Shown here: piece after piece, positions 24,563 through 33,499 of the stretch
How positions within the stretch are numbered: position 1 is the first letter of the stretch
Layout: every line of letters begins with the position of its first letter
Assembly: GCA_945871905.1 (NCBI GenBank)
Contig: CAMBXL010000013.1
Coordinates: 1 to 56,747, forward strand
Direction: 5' to 3'
Length of the DNA stretch: 56,747 nt
From: Chitinophaga pinensis
GTDB taxonomy: Bacteria > Bacteroidota > Bacteroidia > NS11-12g > UBA955
Made by a program: the position numbers and the translations under genes
The notes under the pieces: model-generated
The model's input: the letters and a program-made list of their open reading frames with translations, nothing else
What the model was told of the DNA's origin: nothing
Databases searched by the model: none

Positions 24563-25498
24563 ATGACTATTACACAGTTAGAATACCTTATTGCATTAGA
24601 TACTCACAGGAATTTTGTGAATGCAGCAGAAAGTTGTTTTGTAACACAACCAACTTTAAGCATGCAAATACAGAAACTTGAAGATGAGCTTGGGGTAAAA
24701 TTGTTTGACCGAAGTAAGCAGCCTGTAGTTCCAACGCATTTAGGGGAAGCTATAATAACTCAAGCCCGAAATGTATTAAAAGAACATGGCAAAATCCTTG
24801 AATTAGTTCAAGATGAAAAAGGAATTATCAAAGGAGATTTAAAAATGGCTATAATCCCAACTATAGCGCCCTATTTAATTCCTCGATTTTTGGTGCGTTT
24901 TCTCAATAAGTATCCTGATGTGAATTTGATTATAAATGAGTTAACAACTGAGCAAATAATTCAGCATCTAAAAAATGATCAATTAGATTGTGCTATTATG
25001 GCTTCACCTGTTAAAGATAAAAGCTTAAATGAGCAAACTTTATATTACGAGGAGTTTGTAGCTTATGTTTCAAAAAGTGATCGATTGTTCAAAAAAAATA
25101 CCTTAAAAACAGATGATTTAGATTTAAAAGATATTTGGATTTTGACAGAAGGGCACTGTATGAGAAATCAAGTTTTGAATATTTGTGGTGAAAGAAAGAA
25201 GGATAACAATAAATCTAGATTTGAATATCAAACGGGTAGTATTGAAACATTAAAAAGGATTGTTGAGCAAGACGATGGCGTTACCATTCTTCCTGAATTA
25301 GCAATAATGGATATGAGCGACGAACAAATGGAGTTAGTGCGTTATTTCAAAGGGCCTGAACCTGTTCGCGAGGTATGTATGTACACTCATAGAAATTTGG
25401 TTAAGAAAAAGCTTATCAAAACAATGGTTGATGAAATTTTAGAATCTCTTCCCAACAAAATGAAAAAGAAAGATAAAAGAGAGGTTATTTCTATTTAG
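24563..25498 (+). CDS. oxyR: Hydrogen-peroxide-sensing LysR-type regulator OxyR
   Basis: A 311-residue LysR-family regulator with the N-terminal winged HTH (ITQLEYLIALDTHRNFVNAA, SMQIQKLEDELGVKLFDR) and a substrate-binding-type effector domain. The redox pair of OxyR is present with the same numbering and spacing as in E. coli: C199 in EGHCMRNQ and C208 in VLNICGE. Peroxide oxidises this pair to a disulfide and activates transcription of catalase, Dps and similar genes. It is the third gene of an operon with a biotin carrier and a YqaE-like lipoprotein. The stop overlaps the converging MORN gene by four bases. Confidence 0.92.
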   Translation: MTITQLEYLIALDTHRNFVNAAESCFVTQPTLSMQIQKLEDELGVKLFDRSKQPVVPTHLGEAIITQARNVLKEHGKILELVQDEKGIIKGDLKMAIIPTIAPYLIPRFLVRFLNKYPDVNLIINELTTEQIIQHLKNDQLDCAIMASPVKDKSLNEQTLYYEEFVAYVSKSDRLFKKNTLKTDDLDLKDIWILTEGHCMRNQVLNICGERKKDNNKSRFEYQTGSIETLKRIVEQDDGVTILPELAIMDMSDEQMELVRYFKGPEPVREVCMYTHRNLVKKKLIKTMVDEILESLPNKMKKKDKREVISI

Positions 25499-25956
25499 TA
25501 AGAAATAGATTCAATCAACTCGCCTTTATCGTTGTAAGTTTTCCAATTGCCGGTTCTTTTTCCGTTTTTGTAATAGATAACACTTCTTAGTGTTCCTTGG
25601 GCATCCCAAACTTTCCAAGTGCCATGTTTTAAATCATTTTTGTAGAACGCTACAGACTCGATTTTACCAGATTCGTTATAAGCAGTCCATTCTCCTTGCT
25701 TAAATCCACTGTTAAATTTGCCAGTCTCTTTCAATGAGCCATTCATGTGAAATACAGAAAGATGTCCATCTTTTACTCCATCATTGATTTCGTAGATGCT
25801 TTCAATATGACCACCTAAATAATAAGTTTCATACGAACCATTGAATGCCGCTCCATTTACATCCGTGAAAAAACCATTGCTAATATTAATTTCAGTTTGT
25901 GCATTTATTGTAATGAAGGAACTGAAGAAAAACGATAAGATTAATAATTTATTCAT
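25495..25956 (-). CDS. Exported MORN-repeat-variant protein
   Basis: A 153-residue protein with a signal peptide (ending ITINAQ) and at least four MORN-variant units of about 23 residues: GxxKDGHLSVFHMNGSLKETG, FNSGFKQGEWTAYNESGKI, YKNDLKHGTWKVWDAQGTL, YKNGKRTGNWKTYNDKGEL. Such units are common in Bacteroidota exported proteins and in the YwqK family; their role is mostly unknown. It converges on oxyR with overlapping stop codons. Confidence 0.85.
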   Translation of the reverse strand: MNKLLILSFFFSSFITINAQTEINISNGFFTDVNGAAFNGSYETYYLGGHIESIYEINDGVKDGHLSVFHMNGSLKETGKFNSGFKQGEWTAYNESGKIESVAFYKNDLKHGTWKVWDAQGTLRSVIYYKNGKRTGNWKTYNDKGELIESISY

Positions 25957-25994
25957 GACTTGTTAATAATTTAGTAACAAAGATAATAAATTTT

Positions 25995-26300
25995 TTATCT
26001 TTTTTCTATAATTATTTTAGAATTTTTTGCAGAAAGTTGAATTTGTTTTGATTTGTAAGAGATGTAATCTACAACAATGTTGCTTTGATTGTGTAATAAA
26101 TATGAGGGAATGTGACATTCGCCTTTTGAATTTGTATAGTAAACTTCGTTTGTGCCATTTATGGTTATCTTAGCACCAGAAATCAATTCATTGTTTGTGT
26201 CTAGTATTTTAATGATAAAATTTTGTTGTTCTATTTGTTCAGCGGAAAGAGTTCCGATTACTAAGTTTAGAAACATTATAACAATAATTTTTTTCATCAT
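25995..26300 (-). CDS. Small secreted carboxypeptidase-regulatory-like domain protein
   Basis: From ATG 26300 the product is 101 residues (the start could also be ATG 26297 or 26315). A signal peptide (MMKKIIVIMFLNLVIGTLSA) is followed by FIIKILDTNNELISGAKITING, a loop, NSKGECHIPSYLL and a short C-terminal strand: the beta-sandwich found at the N-terminus of TonB-dependent receptors, here alone and small. It is divergent from a TonB receptor gene with the same fold at its N-terminus. Both genes have the same motif TCAATTTTGTA just before the start, so they may be controlled together. Confidence 0.65.
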   Translation of the reverse strand: MMKKIIVIMFLNLVIGTLSAEQIEQQNFIIKILDTNNELISGAKITINGTNEVYYTNSKGECHIPSYLLHNQSNIVVDYISYKSKQIQLSAKNSKIIIEKR

Positions 26301-26501
26301 TACAAAATTGAACATTGAAGGTTACAGTAAGTTAAAGCCAATATTACTATATTGTTAAGTTTTAATATAGGCTTAATTTGAAATTAATCTTATGTTTATA
26401 GTTAATACTTCACATTTCGTCATATTACTTTACTTATATTGCTAACTTAAATTTCACTAATAGTTAAGATAGAATTAATATAGTATGGTCAATTTTGTAT
26501 C

Positions 26502-29330
26502 ATGGAATTTCATAAAAAAGTTGCATTTCTTACTTTAGTAAACATCTTGTTTTTTTCTTCACTATTAAATGCTCAAACAACTGGCGGAATCAAAGGTAAA
26601 CTAATCGATTCCTCCAAGGTTGAAACAATACCAAATGCTAGTGTTATTATCCAAGGTACAAGTAGAGGAGTTTCAAGTAATGCTAGTGGTGAATTTGAAC
26701 TTTCTAAATTAAAAGCAGGTAAATACAATATAATAATAGCTTGTACTGGTTACGAAACAGACACTATATTTAATTTAGAGGTTTCTACAGGTTTAATTAA
26801 TATTGGCAACGTGTATTTAACAACCTCATACCAATTAATAGGTGGAGGAGGGAAAGCGGTTACTAGAAAGACAAATTCCATAAAAGCAGGTATACAAGAA
26901 ATTAAAAAATCTGAAGTTGTTGCGAATAATATCACATTCGAACAACTAAAAAATTCGCAAGATAATGATGCAGCCAAAGCAGCTGCTAGAGTTCCCGGAG
27001 TTACCCTTATAGAAAATAGGTTCATTATGCTGAGAGGGTTAAGCCAACGCTATAACAGTGTTCAAATAAATGGCATTAATGCTCCAAGTACTGAGGTTGA
27101 TAGAAGAGCATTTTCTTTTGATTTAATTCCTTCTAGTATGTTGGATAAAATGATGATATACAAATCACCTTCATCTGATTTGGCTAGTGATTTTGCCGGT
27201 GGTGTAATCAAAATAGGTACAAAAAGTAATGTAGAACGCGACTTTATAACATTTGGATTAGGAGTAGGTTTCAGAGTTAGAACTACACTAGCTGTTGCGC
27301 AACATAACAGTGTTGGTTCTGCAACAGATTATTTAGGTTTTGACAACGGTACAAGGTCTTTGCCTGACGGATTCCCAAGTTCTATTGCAGGTCTTAATAC
27401 CTCTCAGTCTATTCAATATGGCAAACTATTAGAAAATAATTATAGCTTAAATGAAGTTAGGTCGCCTCTTGATTTTAGTTGGTCTTTAAGCCAAGGTAAA
27501 AATTGGAAGATTAAAAAAATGAAGTTGTTTACCACAAACAGTTTTAATTATTCAACAAGTTATCAAAAAAACACAACCAAAAGATACCGTTATCAAAATG
27601 ACCAAATTGAATATGTAAGACAAATGTTCAATTATAGTGATGAGAACTATGCAGTTGAAACCAAAATTAGTGTTTTGAGTAATTGGATTCTTAAAATTAA
27701 TAAAAATCATACGATTGCTTTCAAAAATATTTTCAATCAAATTGGAGAAAATGAAACAACCATTAGAACAGGTGTTAATCCAACTGAGAGACCGCAAGAT
27801 GAATTTAAGAATTATGGATTTCACTATACTTCGAGAAGAATCTATTTTGGTCAATTAGAAGGTGATTTGAAAAATAAAGACAAAAACACTAATTTGAATT
27901 ATGGATTAGGCTTTAGTAACGTTAGAAGAAATGAACCAGATTACAGACGTTTTAGAACTTCAAGAATTATTGGTTCAAATGAATCATTTACGTTAATAGA
28001 TCCTCCAAGTGCAAGTTTGTTTGATGCCGCTAGATTCTATTCATTGTTGAATGAGAATACAGTGTCAGGAACCATTCAATATGACAAATCATTCAGAACA
28101 AATTTGGATACATCAAGTGATCTAAAATTAAAAGTAGGGGCTTATGTAGAAAATAAAAGCAGAAGTTTTGATGCCCGTTGGTTAAGTTATTCTTATGTAG
28201 GAAATCCAGTTTTGAAAAATGATTTTTTAACCCAATCTGTTGGTGAGTTATTTAAAGTAGAAAATATTAACAACGTTTCTGGATTTAAACCCAATGAAGG
28301 AACCAATCCAAATGATAAGTATAGAGCTAATAATCAATTATTAGCTTCCTTTGTAAATGCTTCTATTCCAATTAATAATTTTAAATTTAATTTTGGCGTA
28401 AGAGCTGAGTATTTTAATCAATCTTTAGAAAGTGCTGATCAAAGTGGCCCAATAAATGTTTCTTTGACTAACCTTAATATTTTACCTTCCATCAACACTA
28501 TTTATTATTTAAATGATAAAAATTTATTTAGGCTAGCATATGGTAAAACAGTGAACCGTCCTGAGTTTAGAGAGTTGGCGCCTTTTGTATACTATGACTT
28601 TATGTATGATGTAAACATTGTAGGTAATCCTAATTTGAAATCTTGTTTGATTGATAACCTTGATTTTCGTTTCGAAAAATATCCAAGTAGTTCCGAAACT
28701 ATTAGTTTAGGATTGTTTTATAAACGTTTCTTAAATCCAATTGAAAACTATGTTGTGCCAGTTGGTTTGAGTCAACAGTTTTCATTAAATAATGCCAAAA
28801 GTGCAACAAACAGAGGGCTTGAGTTTGAATACAGAAAATCATTAGAAAACGACTTTCAAAATAAATTCTTAAAGAAAATTTCAATGAATATTAATGCTTC
28901 TTATATTTTAAGTAATGTTGATTTAGGAAGTGATAGCACGCTGAGTCAAGACAGAACAAGACCACTACAAGGGCAATCGCCATACATCATTAACATGGGG
29001 TTGTTGTATGATGATACCAAAAAAGGTTTAACAGTGAACATGTCTTATAATATTTTTGGAGCAAGAATAGCTTATGTAGGAAATGATATTTTCCCAACTG
29101 TTTATGAAATGCCAAGACATGCTGTGGATTTAACTGTTGTTAAGGAGTTTTCAAAACGTTTTACAATGAAATTTGGAGTTAGTGATTTGTTGAATTACAA
29201 AACACAATTGTGGCAAGATACAGATGGTAATGGTAAAATAGACATGAAAACCAATAAAACAGATCATGAAATTATGTCATTCAGAAGAGGCCAATTGATT
29301 AACGTAGGATTGTCATATAAAATTAAATAA
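26502..29330 (+). CDS. TonB-dependent outer-membrane receptor
   Basis: A 942-residue protein with a signal peptide (ending LLNAQ), a carboxypeptidase-like domain (about 27-110; GGIKGKLIDSSKVETIPNAS, SNASGEFELSKLKAGKYNI), a plug domain (about 140-245; GVTLIENRFIMLRGLSQRYNSVQINGINAPS, SDFAGGVIKIGTKSN) and a 22-strand barrel to the end (GQLINVGLSYKIK). The ligand is not evident. No SusD-like gene follows; instead a small lipoprotein gene overlaps its stop (TAATG). The RGLSQRYNSVQINGI pattern is that of a group of receptors lacking SusD partners. Confidence 0.9.
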   Translation: MEFHKKVAFLTLVNILFFSSLLNAQTTGGIKGKLIDSSKVETIPNASVIIQGTSRGVSSNASGEFELSKLKAGKYNIIIACTGYETDTIFNLEVSTGLINIGNVYLTTSYQLIGGGGKAVTRKTNSIKAGIQEIKKSEVVANNITFEQLKNSQDNDAAKAAARVPGVTLIENRFIMLRGLSQRYNSVQINGINAPSTEVDRRAFSFDLIPSSMLDKMMIYKSPSSDLASDFAGGVIKIGTKSNVERDFITFGLGVGFRVRTTLAVAQHNSVGSATDYLGFDNGTRSLPDGFPSSIAGLNTSQSIQYGKLLENNYSLNEVRSPLDFSWSLSQGKNWKIKKMKLFTTNSFNYSTSYQKNTTKRYRYQNDQIEYVRQMFNYSDENYAVETKISVLSNWILKINKNHTIAFKNIFNQIGENETTIRTGVNPTERPQDEFKNYGFHYTSRRIYFGQLEGDLKNKDKNTNLNYGLGFSNVRRNEPDYRRFRTSRIIGSNESFTLIDPPSASLFDAARFYSLLNENTVSGTIQYDKSFRTNLDTSSDLKLKVGAYVENKSRSFDARWLSYSYVGNPVLKNDFLTQSVGELFKVENINNVSGFKPNEGTNPNDKYRANNQLLASFVNASIPINNFKFNFGVRAEYFNQSLESADQSGPINVSLTNLNILPSINTIYYLNDKNLFRLAYGKTVNRPEFRELAPFVYYDFMYDVNIVGNPNLKSCLIDNLDFRFEKYPSSSETISLGLFYKRFLNPIENYVVPVGLSQQFSLNNAKSATNRGLEFEYRKSLENDFQNKFLKKISMNINASYILSNVDLGSDSTLSQDRTRPLQGQSPYIINMGLLYDDTKKGLTVNMSYNIFGARIAYVGNDIFPTVYEMPRHAVDLTVVKEFSKRFTMKFGVSDLLNYKTQLWQDTDGNGKIDMKTNKTDHEIMSFRRGQLINVGLSYKIK

Positions 29331-29887
29331 TGAATAAATTATATTTAACGTTATTTTTAGCATTTTTTAGCGCTTGTTCCAATTCAAAACAATCAACTTT
29401 GATTGAGGATTATGCCCTAGACAAAGATTCTTTAATGATGCAATTAGTGCCTTTTATAGCTAAGTTACACGACAGTATTTCTAACCAAAACAGATTTTTA
29501 GATAAAAATATGTCATACATGGAAAGTCATATTATTGAACGCCAATATCAATGGTTGAATTTTTATACAGACAAAGACAGTTGGAGTTATTTTCAAGTTT
29601 CTAGGTTAGAACCAAGTTTGCAAAATGATAAATTTTCTGCTATTTGTGGTCGATTTAAATTGAATGCTAAAAACATAATTGATTCATCATCTTTTACGGA
29701 AATCTATTGGACTTGGAAAATGAGAGAAGATTTACTTAAAGTTAAATCAAGTAAATTGTTTGATTTGGTGATTAGTAAACAGTCTATTTTGCCGTATCAA
29801 TATCCACAAGCTAGCGAAGATTGGATTGAGTTCCCAAGCGACAAGGTTTATTATGATTCCAACACCAAAACTTGGATGTTGAAATAA
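29330..29887 (+). CDS. Small lipoprotein encoded with the TonB receptor
   Basis: A 185-residue protein with a lipobox (LAFFSACSNS, lipidated Cys at residue 16). The mature part has MSYMESHIIERQYQWLNFYTD and EDWIEFPSDKVYYDS and no family I can name. The ATG overlaps the stop of the receptor gene (TAATG), so the two are translationally coupled. It may be a surface partner of the receptor; this is inference. It abuts the converging thioredoxin-fold gene with no gap. Confidence 0.7.
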   Translation: MNKLYLTLFLAFFSACSNSKQSTLIEDYALDKDSLMMQLVPFIAKLHDSISNQNRFLDKNMSYMESHIIERQYQWLNFYTDKDSWSYFQVSRLEPSLQNDKFSAICGRFKLNAKNIIDSSSFTEIYWTWKMREDLLKVKSSKLFDLVISKQSILPYQYPQASEDWIEFPSDKVYYDSNTKTWMLK

Positions 29888-30499
29888 TTATCTCTTTTTC
29901 CATTTAATTCCACATCCAATTGCTTTAGTGGTTTTAGTCTCTATGGCTCTGTTTTGAAGTAATGCATTAACAGCCTCTTCAACATATTTTCTTTTAACGT
30001 CTTTCTCGTTTTCGTAGTTATCATCAATAGCACCAATGTATTTTACAACCCAATTGTTTTTATCTTTTTTAAGTACAAATACGTGGGGTGTTTTGTTTGC
30101 CCCATACGTTTTTGCTATGTTTTGTGTTTCATCTAATAAATAAGGGAAGGTAAATCCTTTTTCTTTGGCCCTAATTATCATTTTTGAATATGAGTCTTCG
30201 GGATAAGCCAAAGAGTCATTCGAATTAATAGCAACAACGGGATAGCCTTTTCGTTTGTATTTTGTGTTCAAGGCTATAATTCTGTCTTCGTATGCTTTCG
30301 AATAAGGGCAGTGGTTACAAGTAAAAATAACAATCGCTCCTTTAGCTCTTTTTAATGAAGAAAGTGAAAAAAGGGAGCCATTGGTGTTTTTTAGACTAAA
30401 ATCTACAGCTATTGACTCAGGTTCATAGGGATTGGTAATGTGCTGTAATGAAAATAAAAAAATACTTGAAAAGGCGAGAATGTAAAAGGCTTTTTTCAT
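29888..30499 (-). CDS. Exported thioredoxin-fold (redoxin) protein with CNHC active site
   Basis: A 203-residue protein with an N-terminal hydrophobic anchor or signal (residues 4-19) and an AhpC/TSA-like domain: DFSLKNTNGSLFSLSSL, then IVIFTCNHCPYSKAYEDR with the active pair C61-N-H-C64, VVAINSND, and the cis-Pro region NKTPHVFVLKK. It ends with AIGCGIKWKKR; the terminal GC-x-IKW is, as I recall, conserved in this subgroup and adds a third Cys. It is likely a periplasmic reductase or peroxidase. It follows a TlpA-like gene by one base. Confidence 0.8.
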   Translation of the reverse strand: MKKAFYILAFSSIFLFSLQHITNPYEPESIAVDFSLKNTNGSLFSLSSLKRAKGAIVIFTCNHCPYSKAYEDRIIALNTKYKRKGYPVVAINSNDSLAYPEDSYSKMIIRAKEKGFTFPYLLDETQNIAKTYGANKTPHVFVLKKDKNNWVVKYIGAIDDNYENEKDVKRKYVEEAVNALLQNRAIETKTTKAIGCGIKWKKR

Positions 30500-30500
30500 G

Positions 30501-30980
30501 TTACAATTTTTCTTGAGTTAAAAGCGAGTGTAATTGTTCGTAACTGTCAAAAGAGCCCTCATGTACACTTTTCGATTTTGTTTTTATGACCAATGTAAAT
30601 GGAATAGATCCTTGCCATCTTGAATCTACATTTTCTATAAAAGTATTGGTGTTAGATAGGGTTGCTAAATAATGATTCCCTTTAATTTGGTAGTGCTTTA
30701 TTAACCATTCAGCCGATTTTTTAGCTTTTTTATTGTCAAGGGAAATGAAGATGAATTGGTAAGTGCTGTCCATGTTTGCTTGAGCTTGTGCAAAATAAGG
30801 TAATTCCTCTATACATGGCTTACACCATGATGCCCAAAAATTAATAACGGTTGTTTTCCCAGTATCGGCTTTTTGCTGAGTAATGATTGTAGCACTATCT
30901 TGATTAATGACTTGGCAGGTTTGCGACCATGCCGAAAAAGCCGTTAAAAAGGTTGTTAATAATAAAATTACGATTTTCAT
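30501..30980 (-). CDS. Exported TlpA/ResA-like thioredoxin
   Basis: The ATG at 30980 gives 159 residues with a signal peptide (MKIVILLLTTFLTAFSAWS). An upstream in-frame ATG (30998) lies at the promoter box and is rejected. The active site is FWASWCKPCIEELP (C53, C56), and the cis-Pro loop is GSIPFTLVIK. This is the plan of TlpA-like periplasmic reductants used in cytochrome c maturation and disulfide reduction; the target is not known. It is the first gene of a two-gene operon with another thioredoxin-fold protein. Confidence 0.85.
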   Translation of the reverse strand: MKIVILLLTTFLTAFSAWSQTCQVINQDSATIITQQKADTGKTTVINFWASWCKPCIEELPYFAQAQANMDSTYQFIFISLDNKKAKKSAEWLIKHYQIKGNHYLATLSNTNTFIENVDSRWQGSIPFTLVIKTKSKSVHEGSFDSYEQLHSLLTQEKL

Positions 30981-30987
30981 ATAAGAA

Positions 30988-30995
30988 CAAAAATA
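30988..30995 (-). promoter_or_regulatory. -7 promoter element TATTTTTG for the thioredoxin pair
   Basis: An exact TAnnTTTG match on the minus strand, seven bases before ATG 30980. Confidence 0.5.
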
Positions 30996-31086
30996 CAATT
31001 ATCAATAGGGATTAAGCAAGTTTAAATTGCCGATTTGTGAAAATTGAGTATAAGATGCTAGTGGTATAAAATGCTAAAACACTAAA

Positions 31087-31116
31087 AAAAGGGACCTCTT
31101 TTCAGAAGTCCCTTTT
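31087..31116 (-). terminator. Terminator after mdh
   Basis: AAAAGGGAC (31087-31095) pairs with GTCCCTTTT (31108-31116) around a 12-base loop. In the minus direction a T-run follows (complement of 31084-31090). It ends the mdh transcript. Confidence 0.75.
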
Positions 31117-31140
31117 GTGAAATTTATTTTTAGGTTAAAA

Positions 31141-32076
31141 TTACATGCTCATTGTTCCAAGAACGCTGTTCATGTTTCTTACCGCTTCAGCAGATTTGTT
31201 GAAAGCTTCTTTTTCAGAATCCGTTAATTTGTAATCAACGATTTCTTCCCAACCATTTTTGCCAATAACAACAGGCACACCCAAGCAAATGTCGTTTTGA
31301 CCATATTCGCCCTCAAGGTAAACACAACAAGGCATTACTTTTTTCTCGTCTCTAACAATAGCTTCAACCAATGCAGCACCTGCAGCACCAGGAGCGTACC
31401 ATGCACTTGTTCCTAAAAGGCCTGTAAGTGTTGCCCCGCCAACCATAGTGTCAGCAGCGACTTTATTAAGCGCTTCTGGACTTAGTTTTTCAGAAACAGG
31501 TAAACCGTTAATAGTAGCAAGTCTAGTTAATGGAATCATTGTAGTATCACCATGACCACCAATAACAACACCATGAATGTCGTTAGTAGATGCGCCTGTA
31601 GCAAGAGATAAATAACATTTAAAACGTGCACTGTCCAAAATGCCGCCCATACCAATGATTCTGTTTTTAGGCAAACCACTTGATTTAAGTGCTAAATATG
31701 TCATAGTATCCATAGGATTACTAATTACAATGATGATTGCATTTGGAGAATGTTGTAAGATGTTTTCAGTTACAGATTTAACAATACCTGCGTTAATGCC
31801 AATGAGTTCTTCTCTTGTCATACCCGGTTTTCTTGGTATCCCACTGGTAATAACCACAACATCAGAATTAGCTGTTTTGGTGTAATCGTTAGTGCTTCCA
31901 ACAATTCGGGTGTCAAAACCTAATAAAGAAGAAGTTTGAAATAAATCTAAAGATTTTCCTTCACTTACACCTTCTTTAATGTCTAACAAAACTAAATCAG
32001 AACATAATTCTTTACGTGCAATGTTATCTGCACATGTTGCGCCAACGGCTCCGGCTCCTACAACTGTAACTTTCAT
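31141..32076 (-). CDS. mdh: Malate dehydrogenase (LDH-like type)
   Basis: A 311-residue NAD-dependent malate dehydrogenase of the LDH-like group. The Rossmann motif VGAGAVGATCADN is at the N-terminus with D32 for NAD(H) preference. Substrate residues are in place: R82 and R88 in GIPRKPGMTRE, N120 in VISNPMDTM, R151, and the proton-relay H175 in VIGGHGDTTM. Arg at the specificity position (R82) marks malate over lactate. It works in the TCA cycle in the cytoplasm. It stands alone between its own -7 promoter (32108-32115) and terminator. Confidence 0.95.
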   Translation of the reverse strand: MKVTVVGAGAVGATCADNIARKELCSDLVLLDIKEGVSEGKSLDLFQTSSLLGFDTRIVGSTNDYTKTANSDVVVITSGIPRKPGMTREELIGINAGIVKSVTENILQHSPNAIIIVISNPMDTMTYLALKSSGLPKNRIIGMGGILDSARFKCYLSLATGASTNDIHGVVIGGHGDTTMIPLTRLATINGLPVSEKLSPEALNKVAADTMVGGATLTGLLGTSAWYAPGAAGAALVEAIVRDEKKVMPCCVYLEGEYGQNDICLGVPVVIGKNGWEEIVDYKLTDSEKEAFNKSAEAVRNMNSVLGTMSM

Positions 32077-32107
32077 ATTTATTATTTAATATTAATGGAA
32101 TTTTTGG

Positions 32108-32115
32108 CAAAGGTA
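32108..32115 (-). promoter_or_regulatory. -7 promoter element TACCTTTG for mdh
   Basis: An exact TAnnTTTG match on the minus strand, 31 bases before the mdh ATG at 32076. Confidence 0.55.
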
Positions 32116-32241
32116 ACAATTTTATTTTAATAAAAAACAGACCAGAAATGACACTTTTTGGTCATTTATTTCATTTTTATTGTCGTTTATAAATAGTTCA
32201 AAATCATATTTTTTAGTTAAAGAAAATAAAAGCTTAACCTA

Positions 32242-32249
32242 TAAATTTG
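32242..32249 (+). promoter_or_regulatory. -7 promoter element TAAATTTG for the HD-domain gene
   Basis: An exact TAnnTTTG match, five bases before ATG 32255, so a nearly leaderless mRNA is expected. It rejects the longer frame that starts at 32180. Confidence 0.6.
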
Positions 32250-32254
32250 CAACA

Positions 32255-33478
32255 ATGAATAGTAGTAAAATTGTTAACGATCCCGTTTATGGATTTCTTA
32301 CCATTCCAAGTGCTTTGATTTTTGATTTAATTGAACATCCTTTTTTTCAAAGATTAAGAAGGATAAAACAGCTTGGGGTAACGGATTTTGTATATCCCGG
32401 AGCTACTCATACACGCTTTCATCATGCTTTAGGTGCGCTTAATTTGATGGTTAAGGCAGTGGAAACCCTTAAGCAAAAAGGGGTTAAAATTACAGATGCA
32501 GAGTCGGATGCACTTTATGCAGGAATACTGCTGCACGACATAGGGCACGGTCCATACAGTCACTCTTTGGAGAATTCAATTATTGAAGGCGTTGCACATG
32601 AGAGGATTTCTTATTTGCTGATGAAAAAACTAAACGAATCTTTGGAAGGAAAGCTAGATTTAATGATTTCAATATTCAGTAATCAATACAAAAAGAAGTT
32701 TTTATACCAATTAATCTCAGGTCAGTTGGACATGGATCGCTTAGATTATTTAAGTAGAGATAGTTTTTTTACAGGCGTAGTTGAGGGGCAAGTTGGGGCA
32801 GAAAGAATTATCAATATGTTGAATGTCGTAGGAGATGAATTGGTAGTTGAGGAAAAGGGAATTTACAGTATAGAAAAATTTATCATTGCCCGAAGAATGA
32901 TGTATTGGCAAGTCTATTTGCATAAAACGGTTGTTGGGGTTGATGTGATGCTCATCCAAATAATGAAAAGAGCTAAGTTTTTGGGACTTCAATCGTTACT
33001 AAAAGAACCCATTTCTCCTGCTTTAAACTACTTTCTGAGTCATACAATCAGTGTTGATGCGATAGAAAACAACGAAGAGGTTTTGAAATGTTTCATTCAA
33101 TTGGACGATTCGGATATTCTAAATGCAATTAAACAATGGCAATTTTCAGAAGACAAAGTTTTGAGAATATTAAGTGAAAGTTTTATTAACAGGAAGTTGC
33201 CAAAAGTAATGGTTTCTGATAAGCCAATTCCTCAAGAAGAGATAGAAAAAATTAAAAAAAGCACCATTAAGAAGTTTAAAATCAAAGAAGAGGAAGTGTC
33301 CTATTTTGTAAATCACAGTATTATGAAAAATGATGCTTACAGGGTTGATAAGTACAATGGGATTAAAGTTTTGAAAAAAAATGGTGAGGTTTTGGATGTT
33401 GCTGAGGCCAGTGATAATTATACATTGAAGGCTTTAAAAGACACTGTAAAAAAATATTATTTAAGCTTTTATCGTTAA
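32255..33478 (+). CDS. HD-domain phosphohydrolase (dGTPase/SAMHD1-like)
   Basis: A 407-residue cytoplasmic hydrolase. The HD metal site is visible: FQRLRRIKQLGVTDFVYPGATHTRFHHALGAL-type N-terminal block with H56/H57, H94-D95 in LLHDIGHGPYSHS, and the distal Asp in QLDMDRLDYLSRDS. These are features of the dNTP triphosphohydrolase superfamily. Whether the substrate is a dNTP is not shown. It comes directly upstream of lpxD (21 bases), an arrangement I recall from other Bacteroidota. The start is ATG 32255, supported by the promoter box and by homologous spacing. Confidence 0.88.
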   Translation: MNSSKIVNDPVYGFLTIPSALIFDLIEHPFFQRLRRIKQLGVTDFVYPGATHTRFHHALGALNLMVKAVETLKQKGVKITDAESDALYAGILLHDIGHGPYSHSLENSIIEGVAHERISYLLMKKLNESLEGKLDLMISIFSNQYKKKFLYQLISGQLDMDRLDYLSRDSFFTGVVEGQVGAERIINMLNVVGDELVVEEKGIYSIEKFIIARRMMYWQVYLHKTVVGVDVMLIQIMKRAKFLGLQSLLKEPISPALNYFLSHTISVDAIENNEEVLKCFIQLDDSDILNAIKQWQFSEDKVLRILSESFINRKLPKVMVSDKPIPQEEIEKIKKSTIKKFKIKEEEVSYFVNHSIMKNDAYRVDKYNGIKVLKKNGEVLDVAEASDNYTLKALKDTVKKYYLSFYR

Positions 33479-33499
33479 ATTGTATCTTCGCAGCTTTGT

